DNA of 34,976 nucleotides, from NCBI RefSeq assembly GCF_002585305.1, contig NZ_NUNF01000032.1, positions 178,512 through 213,487 on the forward strand. Reading direction: 5' to 3'. Below the pieces are notes generated by a model that was not told where the DNA came from, ran no database searches, and was given only the letters and a program-made list of their open reading frames with translations. Shown here one piece after another: positions 1 to 8,328 of the stretch; the stretch's first letter is position 1; every line of letters begins with the position of its first letter. A program made the translations under genes and the position numbers. Source of the DNA: Bacillus sp. AFS037270 (GTDB taxonomy: Bacteria > Bacillota > Bacilli > Bacillales_B > DSM-18226).

Positions 1-58
1 CCTAGCCCCTCGAGGTCTTATGCTTGTCAGGCTGTTCAAGGCGCTTGGGCTTTTGTTC
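1..58. repeat. possible fragment of a dispersed Bacillaceae intergenic repeat
   Basis: The stretch directly after the uraH stop codon is GC-richer than its surroundings. It contains CTAGCCCCTCGAGG and AAGGCGCTTGGGCTTTTGTT. This resembles, from memory, short dispersed intergenic repeats of Bacillaceae that carry a GGCGCTT(N)CGCTTTTGTTCTT-like end. Only part is visible because the window starts here, and no second copy occurs in the window. It may also act as a transcript end for the purine operon. Confidence 0.3.
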
Positions 59-412
59 TTAACTTCCCCTGTAGATTTGATAGCCGTAAGGGGAAATAAG
101 CAATGGGACATGATAATGACTGTTTAAGTTTGAAATACCAAACCGAACCGGAACTTGGTCTAAAAAAAGAGGATCCGGGAGCGGCATGTCCTTACTTCGA
201 AAATAATCTCCGATATGGAAGTTAAGTTCATAGGTGCCCATTTTCATTTCTTCTGCTGAAAGAATCGGCCGATATAGTCGTCCGTCAGAATTGGTTATTG
301 CGGTCTTTATTAAATACCATTCCTTGTTTGATAAGTAATATAGCTCAATAGTCACATTTCCCGCAGGCTGACCATGTGTTAAATCGAGAATATGTGTAGT
401 TAAACCAGACAT
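59..412 (-). CDS. uraH: 5-hydroxyisourate hydrolase (transthyretin-like)
   Basis: Hydrolyses 5-hydroxyisourate to OHCU, the second step of urate breakdown in the cytosol; the family forms transthyretin-like tetramers. The N-terminus GLTTHILDLTHGQPA carries the conserved TTH histidine. RLYRPIL and YHVPLLISPYGYQIYRGS follow, ending in the YRGS tail that separates these enzymes from vertebrate transthyretin. Length is 117 residues, normal for the family. The frame is open to a GTG at 421, but the ATG at 412 is preferred: GGAGAG lies 8 bases before it, and it gives the usual start MSGLTTH. It is the last visible gene of the permease-uraD-monooxygenase-uraH operon. In B. subtilis the counterpart is PucM. 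The identity is clear. Confidence 0.95.
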   Translation of the reverse strand: MSGLTTHILDLTHGQPAGNVTIELYYLSNKEWYLIKTAITNSDGRLYRPILSAEEMKMGTYELNFHIGDYFRSKDMPLPDPLFLDQVPVRFGISNLNSHYHVPLLISPYGYQIYRGS

Positions 413-450
413 TGCGGCCACTCTCCATTAAGTAAAATAAAAGCACCACC

Positions 451-474
451 GAGAGCTAGCAGGGGCTAGCTCTC
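451..474 (-). other. intercistronic hairpin overlapping the monooxygenase stop codon
   Basis: GAGAGCTAGC (451-460) and GCTAGCTCTC (465-474) form a perfect 10-bp stem with a 4-base loop. It overlaps the TAG stop of the upstream gene and lies before uraH. No immediate U-run follows, so it is unlikely to be a full terminator. It could act as a partial attenuator or an mRNA processing/stability element within the operon. Confidence 0.55.
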
Positions 475-1881
475 AATGGCAGTTAAATCGGCGATAAATT
501 CCTGCTCTTGGTAATTAAAGTATTCATTAAGAATTTCTTCACGATTATCCAAAAAAAGTTGATCTGCTACGGCTGAAACCAGTTTTGGAATCCCAAATCT
601 CATCCCTGAAAGTGCAGAGGCTAAAATCCCGCAGCTGATTAAAGCGGAGTAGTTGTAAGCAAACAGGCCGTATAAGCGTTTTTTGCCTATCTCATCCCGG
701 CTTTGGAGAGCAAAACCTGGGCTGAGATAGGGGTGCGAATCAATCAAAGGATTGGCTATGTCAATTGGAGCGTTATAACGGTCACTCCAGCGGGCAATGT
801 GTTTTTCAACTAACTTAAGCTCTGGCCGTAAAGCGGGATCCGTCACTAGACCTGTGCTAATAATTAAGAAATCAAAGGAGAATTTTCCTTGAGGTGTTGT
901 CACTACAACCTCATCACTTGCAGCCTCTACTTCGAGCCATGGAGAACCTAAGTGCAGTTGAAAACCAGGCCGCGAGGATGCGCGTTCAAACGTATCATTG
1001 GTGGGGGGCTGACTATGTCTAAAGAAATGAGACATCACCTTATATTTATTTTCGTCTGATAAAGTCTGAAAGCGTTCAATCAGTCCAGAACCCTCCATCT
1101 GGCGGATGGGGTTAATTCTCTGCATCTCATTACGTCGAACAAAGACATGGGCTTCTGCCACTCCTTCTGATAAAGCAAAATGCGCATTATCAAAGGCGGA
1201 AGCACCTCCTCCTAAAATAGCAATCTTTTTACCTTTTAAGGCCGGAAAATCGATTTTCTTTGAAGTGTGCGCATAGAGATGGGCGGGTAGTTTTTCAGAA
1301 ATTATTTTAGGGACGTGCCACTCACCGCCGCCTTGGATACCTGTAGCTAAAATGACTTTACGGGCTAAAAGTGTTGAGGTCTCAGGGTTATTCAGGTGCA
1401 GTTTGTAAATACCCGCTTCTACAGGCTCAAGCAGATTTAGTTTTACCTCATTTCTAACTGGAAGCCTGAGGACCTCCCGATACCAGCGAAGGTAGTTCAT
1501 CCAGTCGCCGCGTGGAATTTTATCAATGGCTTCCCAGCTCTTTTCGCCAAATTGGGCCTCCCACCAAGAACGAAAGGTGAGGGAGGGGATGCCAAGGTCG
1601 ATTGAAGTTAGATGTTTTGGTGTTCTTAACGTCACCATCCGGGCATAGGTTTCCCAGGGTCCTTCAAACCCCTCGCGGTTTTCGTCAAGAACAAGGATAT
1701 TTGTAACACGATCACGCATAAGTCCAAAAGCGGCGGCTAAACCGCTTTGTCCGCCGCCGATAATAACTACATCATATACATGTCCTTCAGGATGTTGGAG
1801 AGGGCGCACCCAGCTTGAACCGCCGAATGAAAGATAGGAAAGATCTTTTTTAACTTGTTTATTTAATGCCTCTAGGCTCAT
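466..1881 (-). CDS. FAD/NAD(P)-binding monooxygenase, candidate HpyO-type urate hydroxylase
   Basis: A 471-residue flavoprotein with two Rossmann nucleotide-binding motifs. The FAD site is VVIIGGGQSG around residues 38-47, and the NAD(P)H site is IAILGGGASAFDNA around 220-233. Between and after them lie ILATG (177-181) and ISTGL (341-345), as in class B flavin monooxygenase-like proteins. It sits between uraD and uraH in one operon with a urate-type permease. No uricase gene is present, and uraD is not fused to one as in B. subtilis PucL. This makes it the best candidate for oxidising urate to 5-hydroxyisourate, like the non-homologous urate hydroxylase HpyO described in Xanthomonas. That role is inferred from context plus the family fold. 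It could instead hydroxylate another amine or purine. The ribosome binding site is weak (GAGATGAT), so coupling to upstream translation may matter. Confidence 0.75.
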   Translation of the reverse strand: MSLEALNKQVKKDLSYLSFGGSSWVRPLQHPEGHVYDVVIIGGGQSGLAAAFGLMRDRVTNILVLDENREGFEGPWETYARMVTLRTPKHLTSIDLGIPSLTFRSWWEAQFGEKSWEAIDKIPRGDWMNYLRWYREVLRLPVRNEVKLNLLEPVEAGIYKLHLNNPETSTLLARKVILATGIQGGGEWHVPKIISEKLPAHLYAHTSKKIDFPALKGKKIAILGGGASAFDNAHFALSEGVAEAHVFVRRNEMQRINPIRQMEGSGLIERFQTLSDENKYKVMSHFFRHSQPPTNDTFERASSRPGFQLHLGSPWLEVEAASDEVVVTTPQGKFSFDFLIISTGLVTDPALRPELKLVEKHIARWSDRYNAPIDIANPLIDSHPYLSPGFALQSRDEIGKKRLYGLFAYNYSALISCGILASALSGMRFGIPKLVSAVADQLFLDNREEILNEYFNYQEQEFIADLTAIES

Positions 1882-1936
1882 AAAATATCATCTCTTTCAT
1901 TTGTTTATTCTCTTTTTAAAAATAAAGACCCGTTTT

Positions 1937-2446
1937 TTACATAACAGTAATGTCAGTAATTTTCTCCCCTAAACGAAGTAAGGCAATTTTATAAATCTCA
2001 GTAAGGGCTGTTTCAAATTCTATTTCAATTGACTGATGAATCCTTTCTTTCATCACTTCGTAAATCTGCTCCTTGTTTTTTCCGCGGACAGCTAAGATAA
2101 AAGGAAAACCGAATTTCTCCATATACTGTTGATTCATTGAGATAAATTGGTTGTATTCCTCAGGTGTAAGGTTCTGTAGACCGGCTCCTTGTTGTTCCTG
2201 AACCGAATCAGACGTCATCGCTGCCCGGTCTCCTAAGTTAGGGTGGGCTTTAATCAGGGCTAATTTCTGTTCAAGTGATGAGTTTTCAACAATTTTAACC
2301 ATTGCTTGATGTAACTGATAAAGAGAACTGAATGGTTTTAGTCGTTCCGCTTGTTCTGCGATCCAAGGTGAATGCTCAAAGATACCGCCTGTAATTTCGA
2401 TAAATTGTTCATAAGTGGTATCGTTTAAATTCGTAATTGTGTACAT
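1937..2446 (-). CDS. uraD: 2-oxo-4-hydroxy-4-carboxy-5-ureidoimidazoline (OHCU) decarboxylase
   Basis: Decarboxylates OHCU to S-allantoin, the third step of urate breakdown. The signature LIKAHPNLGDRAAM (residues 64-77) holds the catalytic histidine at position 68. FGFPFILAVRGK (112-123) is the second family signature. At 169 residues it is a complete single-domain protein. In B. subtilis this domain is the N-terminal half of PucL, fused to uricase; here it stands alone and no uricase follows. GGAG lies 5 bases before the ATG. The gene follows the permease by 18 bases and is clearly in the same operon. Confidence 0.95.
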   Translation of the reverse strand: MYTITNLNDTTYEQFIEITGGIFEHSPWIAEQAERLKPFSSLYQLHQAMVKIVENSSLEQKLALIKAHPNLGDRAAMTSDSVQEQQGAGLQNLTPEEYNQFISMNQQYMEKFGFPFILAVRGKNKEQIYEVMKERIHQSIEIEFETALTEIYKIALLRLGEKITDITVM

Positions 2447-2464
2447 AGTGCTCCAATCCTTTCC

Positions 2465-3790
2465 TTATAAGCCTTTTGCATCGGGTGCTAATGGTGAATC
2501 TGGTACAACGTTTAAGGAAGCTTTCGTTCGCTTTGTTAGCACTAAATTTAGAAGGATTGCACATATACTGCCTGTAATTATTCCATCACCTACAAGAATT
2601 CTGAGGGTTTCTGGAAGCACTTTAAACAACTCAGGAACCACTGTGGATCCTAGGCCTAATGAAATGGAGCAGGCAATAATTAATAGATTGTTATTATCAG
2701 AAAAGTCCACACGGCTCAGCATTTTAATCCCAGAAGACACCACCATGCCAAACATAATAACTGTTGCTCCACCGAGGACGGCAGTAGGAATAATCGTTGC
2801 TAAGGCGGCAATCTTAGGAACAAGGCCTAAACCGATTAAAATAATACCTGCTGCAATGGTGACACTTCTATTTTTGATGCCTGAAAGCTGAACAAGACCG
2901 ACATTTTGTGCAAAAGTACTGTAGGGGAAGGCATTAAATAAACCGCCAAGGGTAAAGGCAATTCCTTCCGTTCGGTAGCCGCGGATAATGTCTTTTTCAG
3001 AAAGTTCTTTACCAGTAATTTTACTTAAAGCAAGGAATGCGCCTGTTGATTCAACGAGGATGACGGTTCCGACAATAATTATTGTTAACATAGGGACAAT
3101 CTCAAAAGTTGGAACACCAAAATAGAATGGAGTCGGGATACGGAACCAAGCAGCATCTACGACAGCTTGCAGGTTCACTTTTCCCATAAAAGCAGCAACA
3201 ATCGTTCCAGCGATAATTCCGAGCAATACCGAAATGGCACGCATGAAGCCTTGAAAGAAACGATTCATCAATAATATGAAGGCTAAGACACCAAAGGAAA
3301 GGATCAAGTTTTCGGAAGAGCCAAATTCAGGGCTTGAAGCGCCGCCGCCCATATTCCTAATCCCAGTAGGTATGAGGGATAGGCCGATAATGATAACCAC
3401 TGTTCCGGTTACAACAGGCGGGAAGAGTTTTAATAGTTTTCCATATACATTGGCGAATAGAATAATGAATATTCCAGCAGCGATGATCGATCCATAAATG
3501 GCTGTAATCCCATAATTGGTGCCAATCGTAATCATTGGAGATACAGCAACAAATGAAGTTCCTAACACAACCGGAAGGCCAACTCCAATATATTTATTGT
3601 TGATGGATTGCAGCAAGGTTGCGAGTCCACAAGTCAGCAAGTCAATGGCAATCAGGAATGCTTGCTGATGAGGTGTGAATTTTAATGCGCCTCCAACGAT
3701 AAGTGGTACAAGAATGGCTCCTGCATACATAGCAAGTACATGCTGTAAACCCAATGAGAAAATTTTTGGCTTTCCGATTTTTTCGTTCAT
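2465..3790 (-). CDS. NCS2 family purine permease, probably urate/xanthine:cation symporter (PucJ/PucK-like)
   Basis: A 441-residue polytopic membrane protein of the nucleobase:cation symporter-2 family. The N-terminal GLQHVLAMYAGAILVPLIVG is the family hallmark, with the QH motif in the first membrane segment. VILVESTGAFLAL and QNVGLVQLSGIKNRSV form the substrate-binding region; the NAT signature reads QN-x-G-x4-S-G, with Ser where many members have Thr. First gene of an operon of urate-degrading enzymes, so urate is the likeliest substrate, with xanthine or uric acid mixtures also possible. AGGGAGG precedes the ATG. The promoter region carries two GlnR/TnrA-like boxes and a PucR-box-like site, suggesting induction by purines under nitrogen limitation. 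Confidence 0.9.
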   Translation of the reverse strand: MNEKIGKPKIFSLGLQHVLAMYAGAILVPLIVGGALKFTPHQQAFLIAIDLLTCGLATLLQSINNKYIGVGLPVVLGTSFVAVSPMITIGTNYGITAIYGSIIAAGIFIILFANVYGKLLKLFPPVVTGTVVIIIGLSLIPTGIRNMGGGASSPEFGSSENLILSFGVLAFILLMNRFFQGFMRAISVLLGIIAGTIVAAFMGKVNLQAVVDAAWFRIPTPFYFGVPTFEIVPMLTIIIVGTVILVESTGAFLALSKITGKELSEKDIIRGYRTEGIAFTLGGLFNAFPYSTFAQNVGLVQLSGIKNRSVTIAAGIILIGLGLVPKIAALATIIPTAVLGGATVIMFGMVVSSGIKMLSRVDFSDNNNLLIIACSISLGLGSTVVPELFKVLPETLRILVGDGIITGSICAILLNLVLTKRTKASLNVVPDSPLAPDAKGL

Positions 3791-3825
3791 GAGTAAATCC
3801 TCCCTTAAATAAGTTTAATCTTTAA

Positions 3826-3842
3826 TGTTATAAAATCTAACA
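3826..3842. promoter_or_regulatory. GlnR/TnrA-type box upstream of the permease operon (perfect consensus)
   Basis: TGTTATAAAATCTAACA matches the nitrogen-control consensus TGTNANAWWWTMTNACA at every specified position. It lies 36 bases before the permease start codon. Its centre is 22 bp (two helical turns) from the next box. Binding by GlnR or TnrA is inferred. Confidence 0.7.
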
Positions 3843-3847
3843 TCATA

Positions 3848-3864
3848 TGTAATGATTAGTTACA
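3848..3864. promoter_or_regulatory. second GlnR/TnrA-type box upstream of the permease operon
   Basis: TGTAATGATTAGTTACA has perfect TGTAA and TTACA half-sites with the correct 7-base spacing, but a less AT-pure centre than the consensus. Its position, two turns from the box at 3826-3842, suggests a tandem nitrogen-regulatory site. Confidence 0.55.
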
Positions 3865-3874
3865 TAATAATCAA

Positions 3875-3883
3875 TTAACCAAT
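3875..3883 (-). promoter_or_regulatory. PucR-box-like site
   Basis: On the minus strand this reads ATTGGTTAA, the core of the B. subtilis PucR box (WWWCNTTGGTTAA as I recall it). Two flanking positions deviate. It lies just upstream of the two nitrogen boxes in the permease promoter region, and pucR is the neighbouring gene. Function is inferred. Confidence 0.5.
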
Positions 3884-3948
3884 AACTGTCATTGTGTAAA
3901 CTAACTAAAAATTCAGATTTGCACTATACATTTTGTACAATATAAATA

Positions 3949-3991
3949 AAAAACCCAAGCCGCTCTAATTGACATGTCGGCTTGGGTTTTT
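3949..3991. terminator. bidirectional intrinsic terminator after pucR
   Basis: AAAAACCCAAGCCG (3949-3962) pairs perfectly with CGGCTTGGGTTTTT (3978-3991). The A- and T-runs let it work on both strands. It ends the pucR transcript and separates pucR from the permease promoter. Confidence 0.85.
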
Positions 3992-4001
3992 ATAAAATTC
4001 A

Positions 4002-5603
4002 TTAGTTTTCTAATAAAGACTTGATTCTTAAGGCGAGTCTGAGTTGCAGGGTTGTTTCGGAATCCTTTAAGCTTTTCCCTAGAATCTCCTCGCATTTTTC
4101 AATTCGATAAACCACTGTATTGCGATGAACAAACAATCTTTTCGCTGTTTCCGAAATCTGACAGTGTGTTTCTAAAAAGACGGATAATGTTTCTAGTAAG
4201 GATTGTTCTTCTTCTATCTTTGTCGCGCTAAAACCGTTGAGGGTGAAGGAATAAAAATTTTTTAAGTCCTCAAGAGGGATCTGCCTCAGTAACTCCATAA
4301 TGTCTTTTGTATGATAGGTTTGTATATATTCTGTTTTCTTTGAAAGTTTACCTTGTGATAGAGCGTCTGCGGCCTCGGTATAGCCGTCTTTAGTGTGTAA
4401 GAAATTCTGACATAAAGTACTTACACCAAAAGAAATCGTATTGCCTAAATATTTAGATACCTTTTCTTGAAGTTGTATTAAGCAGGTCTCCACATAAACA
4501 ATCGGGGAAAGGTCATGATCTTGAACTTCAAATAACAGGATGCAAGAATCACCTTTCTTGAAAAAGTGAATCTTTTGTGTGTAAGCTGATAATTCGCCTT
4601 CAATAAAATCAAAAACATCATCCTCCTTCTCATGGCGCTGAGTGTAAGTAGGGTGGAGGAGATTCCCGTCAATTTTGCCGACTGCACAAATATACATCTG
4701 GTTATGATGTAATGAAAATTCCTCAGCTCGGCCAATGATTTCCTCCTGGGAGGCGAAGGTACCGTTTAAAAAGTGTAGAAAGAAGTCATTGCGGATACTT
4801 CGATCGTGTTGTTTAAGAGCATTTTCCTTCATTAATGCAAAAGAAATAACATTAGCAGCTTGTTCTATTGTTAAAAGGGTTAATTGATCATTTCTTTCTA
4901 TTTCTCCGATAATCATTAGAAATCCGTTTTTCTTTTCACTGATGTTGACGGGGAATAAGGTACAATTTTGTTTTGTGGATAAGAAAGAAAAAGTAATCGG
5001 AAATGAACTGGCTGCAGGAATCGAAATCCCGTCAAATAATGAAGAAAAGTCCATGTTCATGATTGGCTGGGAAATAGGTTTGAAATGCTGGTCGATTAAT
5101 TGAACTGGCCGCTTGATCATGTGGGATAAATCCTGAAGTAAGGATTGGACTCCTTTTCCCTGCATAATGATATTTGTGAATTGCTTATGGGTTTCGAGCA
5201 CTAATTTTAACTCCGCAGCTCTTTTATCAAGGATCGTATGAAAGGTTAGATTTACGATTTGTCCAAGAGAGAGATCTAAGGGAAGTTCTATGATTGGTAA
5301 GGATAACTCATTAGCAAGGGAAATCACTTCATCTGGGATTTTGTCTAAGAAACGTTTAGTCTTGATGCCCAAACCTGCGCAGCTTTGTTCAGACATTGCT
5401 TTTACTAGTTCGGATAGCAGGTGAGGGTGATCTTTGAGATGATAAGCGGTGGTGATTAGAAATTCGTTTTGATTTAAAAATTGAATGATATCAGGTGCAT
5501 CCATCATATTGACTGATTCCACTTCGTTCTCTTTTCCGGACTCTCCTGCAATGATTTGCATTCCTTCTAAATGAGGAATGGTCAAAAGTTCATATACTTT
5601 CAT
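4002..5603 (-). CDS. pucR: PucR family purine catabolism regulator
   Basis: Transcription factor of 533 residues that in B. subtilis controls purine degradation genes in response to purine intermediates such as allantoin. Layout: an N-terminal PucR ligand domain (MKVYELLTIPHLEGMQIIAG onward, about 1-130), a central GGDEF-like/CdaR region (about 280-400), and a C-terminal PucR/CdaR helix-turn-helix with the near-invariant FVHRNTVVYRIEKCEEILG. The frame is open to a GTG at 5612, but the ATG at 5603 is preferred because AAGGAG lies 8 bases upstream. It is divergent from allC-pucG and lies upstream of the permease operon, so it probably controls both. A near-consensus GlnR/TnrA box sits 16 bases before its start codon. 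Confidence 0.93.
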   Translation of the reverse strand: MKVYELLTIPHLEGMQIIAGESGKENEVESVNMMDAPDIIQFLNQNEFLITTAYHLKDHPHLLSELVKAMSEQSCAGLGIKTKRFLDKIPDEVISLANELSLPIIELPLDLSLGQIVNLTFHTILDKRAAELKLVLETHKQFTNIIMQGKGVQSLLQDLSHMIKRPVQLIDQHFKPISQPIMNMDFSSLFDGISIPAASSFPITFSFLSTKQNCTLFPVNISEKKNGFLMIIGEIERNDQLTLLTIEQAANVISFALMKENALKQHDRSIRNDFFLHFLNGTFASQEEIIGRAEEFSLHHNQMYICAVGKIDGNLLHPTYTQRHEKEDDVFDFIEGELSAYTQKIHFFKKGDSCILLFEVQDHDLSPIVYVETCLIQLQEKVSKYLGNTISFGVSTLCQNFLHTKDGYTEAADALSQGKLSKKTEYIQTYHTKDIMELLRQIPLEDLKNFYSFTLNGFSATKIEEEQSLLETLSVFLETHCQISETAKRLFVHRNTVVYRIEKCEEILGKSLKDSETTLQLRLALRIKSLLEN

Positions 5604-5618
5604 CGAAAGCACTCCTTA

Positions 5619-5635
5619 TGATAGAAAATATAACA
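5619..5635 (-). promoter_or_regulatory. GlnR/TnrA-type box just upstream of pucR
   Basis: On the minus strand TGTTATATTTTCTATCA matches TGTNANAWWWTMTNACA except for T at position 15. It sits immediately before the pucR ribosome binding site, a position expected for repression rather than activation. Inferred nitrogen control of the regulator gene. Confidence 0.55.
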
Positions 5636-5732
5636 CTTGAAGTTATGTAATTGGTTTTTATTGTAACAAACTTTTTAGTTATTTTGCATAAAAGATTTAG
5701 AAAATTTTTACGAATTAGCTAATGTAGTTCAT

Positions 5733-5761
5733 TTGTTCTGATTGTAAACTATTATTATAAC
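5733..5761 (+). promoter_or_regulatory. candidate sigma-A promoter for allC-pucG
   Basis: TTGTTC (5733-5738) and TATAAC (5756-5761) are separated by exactly 17 bases. Transcription would start near 5768, which is where the palindromic box at 5768-5784 begins. The hexamers are imperfect, as expected for a regulated promoter. Confidence 0.45.
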
Positions 5762-5767
5762 TATATA

Positions 5768-5784
5768 TGTTATTAAATGTAACA
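5768..5784. promoter_or_regulatory. GlnR/TnrA-type palindrome upstream of allC
   Basis: TGTTATTAAATGTAACA has perfect TGTTA/TAACA half-sites with a 7-base AT-rich centre; positions 7 and 12 deviate from the consensus. It falls at the predicted transcription start of allC-pucG, next to the ribosome binding site. This geometry suits a repressor. Confidence 0.5.
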
Positions 5785-5802
5785 TTTGAAGGGGAGAAGA
5801 AG

Positions 5803-7050
5803 ATGGCCATTCAAGTAAACAAACAGTTTTTAGATAAAGACCAGGTTGGAAACATGATTGAATGGCTTGCTGCATTTGGGCAAACCGAACATGGAGGAGT
5901 AACAAGACTTTTGTATTCACGTCCTTGGCTGGAGGCACAGCACGCATTAAAAAATAAAATGGACCAAATGAAATTACAAACGCATTTTGACAGTGTTGGA
6001 AATTTATTTGGAAGAATGCCAGGAACGGATACAAGCGAGAAAACCATTCTGACAGGCTCGCATATTGATACTGTCGTAGACGGAGGCAAATATGATGGGG
6101 CATATGGTATTATTGCTAGCTTTGTAGCTGTCTTAAGGTTATTTGAAACATATGGATACCCCAAAAAATCCATTGAGGTTGTCTCTTTATGTGAAGAGGA
6201 GGGAAGTCGTTTCCCGTTAACCTTTTGGGGATCAAGGAATATTTGTGGGGAATATACTCTTGACCGAGTAAAGGATATAAAGGATGCTGAGGGTATAGAA
6301 TTTTTAGATGCCATGAAATTTGCTGGCTTTCATCCACATGCCTATACATCCCCAGTTCGGGGAGATATCGAAAGTTTTATTGAGATTCATATCGAACAAG
6401 GAATGGTTTTGGAAAAAAATCAGAACCAGGTTGGGATTGTCAGCCATATTGTCGGACAACGCCGCTATACCATCAGTATTAAAGGAGAAAGTAACCACGC
6501 TGGTACAACACCCATGCAGTATCGGAAGGATGCGGTGACGGCTGCATCCCGGTTGATTTCTTTTTTAACTGAAAAAACAAACGAAGTGCACTCAGGATTG
6601 GTCGCAACGGTTGGCAGGCTGCAGGTTAAACCTAATGTTCCAAATGTAGTGGCTGGTGAGGTGGAGTTCAGCTTGGATATTCGACATCATCAGGAAAGTG
6701 TCATTGATCAATATTGCGGTGAGATTTTTGCCGAGTTTGAACGAGTTACAAAAAACCAGGAAATGGAACTTTCGATTTCTCAGTGGATGGATGTGAAGCC
6801 GGTTCAGATGGACGTACAGATGGGAGAGCTGGCACGAAAAATAGCGAAAAAAAAAAATATCCGTTATCAACCCATAATCAGCGGTGCAGGACATGATGCC
6901 CAAGTTTTCGGTGATGTCTGCCCGACCACTTTATTATTTGTACCAAGTCAGCAGGGAATTAGTCATTCCCCAAGTGAATTTACGAGTCTAGATGATTTAG
7001 AAGTAGGAATTGATTTATTAACCGAGGTTTTATATAAATTAGCTTATTAA
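5803..7050 (+). CDS. allC: allantoate amidohydrolase (M20 family; PucF-like)
   Basis: Converts allantoate to ureidoglycine, CO2 and ammonia; a cytosolic two-metal amidohydrolase of the M20 hydantoinase/carbamoylase group. Metal-ligand motifs are visible: GSHIDTVVDGGKYDG (His about 87, Asp about 98), CEEEGSRF, IEIHIEQG and the C-terminal ISHSPSEF. Length is 415 residues, usual for the family. The frame extends to an ATG at 5767, but the ATG at 5803 follows GGGGAGAA at proper spacing and gives a typical N-terminus. N-carbamoyl-L-amino-acid hydrolase is the main alternative. Linkage to pucG (15 bases downstream), pucR and the urate genes decides for allantoate. Confidence 0.9.
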   Translation: MAIQVNKQFLDKDQVGNMIEWLAAFGQTEHGGVTRLLYSRPWLEAQHALKNKMDQMKLQTHFDSVGNLFGRMPGTDTSEKTILTGSHIDTVVDGGKYDGAYGIIASFVAVLRLFETYGYPKKSIEVVSLCEEEGSRFPLTFWGSRNICGEYTLDRVKDIKDAEGIEFLDAMKFAGFHPHAYTSPVRGDIESFIEIHIEQGMVLEKNQNQVGIVSHIVGQRRYTISIKGESNHAGTTPMQYRKDAVTAASRLISFLTEKTNEVHSGLVATVGRLQVKPNVPNVVAGEVEFSLDIRHHQESVIDQYCGEIFAEFERVTKNQEMELSISQWMDVKPVQMDVQMGELARKIAKKKNIRYQPIISGAGHDAQVFGDVCPTTLLFVPSQQGISHSPSEFTSLDDLEVGIDLLTEVLYKLAY

Positions 7051-7065
7051 AGGGAGATGGAAGAT

Positions 7066-8328
7066 ATGTTATTTTCGGAGTTACATACACCAAAACGGAC
7101 GATTATGACCCCCGGGCCGGTTGAAGTGGATCCGCGTGTATTACGTGCGATGAGTACACCTATTTTAGGACAATTTGACCCTGCTTTTACAAATATTATG
7201 AACGAAGTCATGGAAATGCTCCGCCAGGTTTTTCAAACGAAGAATCGTTGGGCCTTTCCGATTGACGGGACATCACGTTCTGGTAATGAAGCGATTTTAT
7301 GCAGTATTATTGAACCGGGTGATAAGGTGCTTGTCCCCATTTATGGCAGGTTTGGACATTTATTAGTAGAAATTTGTGAGCGATATGGTGCCGAGGTGCA
7401 TACGTTGGAATGTCCTTGGGGAGAGGTTTTTGAACCACAAATTGTGATTGCTGAAATCAAGAAAGTTAACCCAAAAATAGTCGCCATTGTTCATGGTGAA
7501 ACCTCAACGGGGAGAATACAGCCGCTTGCAGAAATCGGTAAGGCTTGCCGAGAACGTGATATTTTGTTCGTGGTCGATGCGGTTGCCTCTATTGGGGGAG
7601 TGGAAGTCAAAACGGATGATTGGTACATTGACGGTTTAATTGGCGGTACACAAAAGTGCTTATCCGTTCCTTCTGGGATGGCGCCCATCACGTATAATGA
7701 CCGGATTGAAACTATTTTGTTTGCTCGTAAAAAAGTCGAGCGCGGGATTGCGACGGAAGAAGATTTGCGTTTTACCCGCAGTAAACATGCGATTAGCAGC
7801 AATTATTTTGATTTAAGTATGCTCCAAGATTATTGGGGTCCTAGAAGACTCAATCATCACACAGAAGCAACTTCGATGATTTATGCTCTACACGAGGGCT
7901 TGAGGCTTGTTTTAATAGAAGGGCTTCAGCAGCGATTTGATCGCCATATGCTGCATGAAAAAGCTTTAATTGCTGGACTCGAGGCGATGGGGTTAAGACT
8001 ATTCGGCGATTCAAAACATAAGCTGCCATGTGTTACTTGTGTTGAAATTCCAAATGGGGTTGATGGTGAATCTGTTCGAAAAATGCTGCTTGATGAATTT
8101 AGTATAGAAATAGCCTCCTCATTTGGACCTTTACACGGAAAAATCTGGCGGATTGGGACGATGGGATATAGCTGCCGAAAAGAAAATATCCTTGCAGTAT
8201 TAGGGGCTTTGGAAGCGGTTTTGATACGTCACGGTGTGAATGTTATTCGCGGAGAAGCATTGCAAGCGGCTCTTGATGAATATAAAGTACCACGTCCAGC
8301 AAGCATGGCGGTGGAAAAGTCATCCTAA
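7066..8328 (+). CDS. pucG: (S)-ureidoglycine--glyoxylate aminotransferase
   Basis: PLP enzyme of fold type I (class V aminotransferase) that transfers the amino group of ureidoglycine to glyoxylate, giving oxalurate and glycine. It keeps nitrogen from allantoate in usable form. TMTPGPVEVDPRVLRAM-like residues near the N-terminus and GGTQKCLSVPSG, with the PLP lysine near residue 197, match PucG and alanine-glyoxylate transaminases. The ATG at 7066 is chosen over the ATG at 7057, because AGGGAG abuts the latter but is 9 bases from the former. That gives 420 residues, close to B. subtilis PucG. Co-transcribed with allC. Confidence 0.93.
   Translation: MLFSELHTPKRTIMTPGPVEVDPRVLRAMSTPILGQFDPAFTNIMNEVMEMLRQVFQTKNRWAFPIDGTSRSGNEAILCSIIEPGDKVLVPIYGRFGHLLVEICERYGAEVHTLECPWGEVFEPQIVIAEIKKVNPKIVAIVHGETSTGRIQPLAEIGKACRERDILFVVDAVASIGGVEVKTDDWYIDGLIGGTQKCLSVPSGMAPITYNDRIETILFARKKVERGIATEEDLRFTRSKHAISSNYFDLSMLQDYWGPRRLNHHTEATSMIYALHEGLRLVLIEGLQQRFDRHMLHEKALIAGLEAMGLRLFGDSKHKLPCVTCVEIPNGVDGESVRKMLLDEFSIEIASSFGPLHGKIWRIGTMGYSCRKENILAVLGALEAVLIRHGVNVIRGEALQAALDEYKVPRPASMAVEKSS

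Noticed and set aside
5729..6349. Open frames of 77-167 codons antisense to allC
   Set aside because: No ribosome binding sites or family motifs; they mirror a confidently identified gene.
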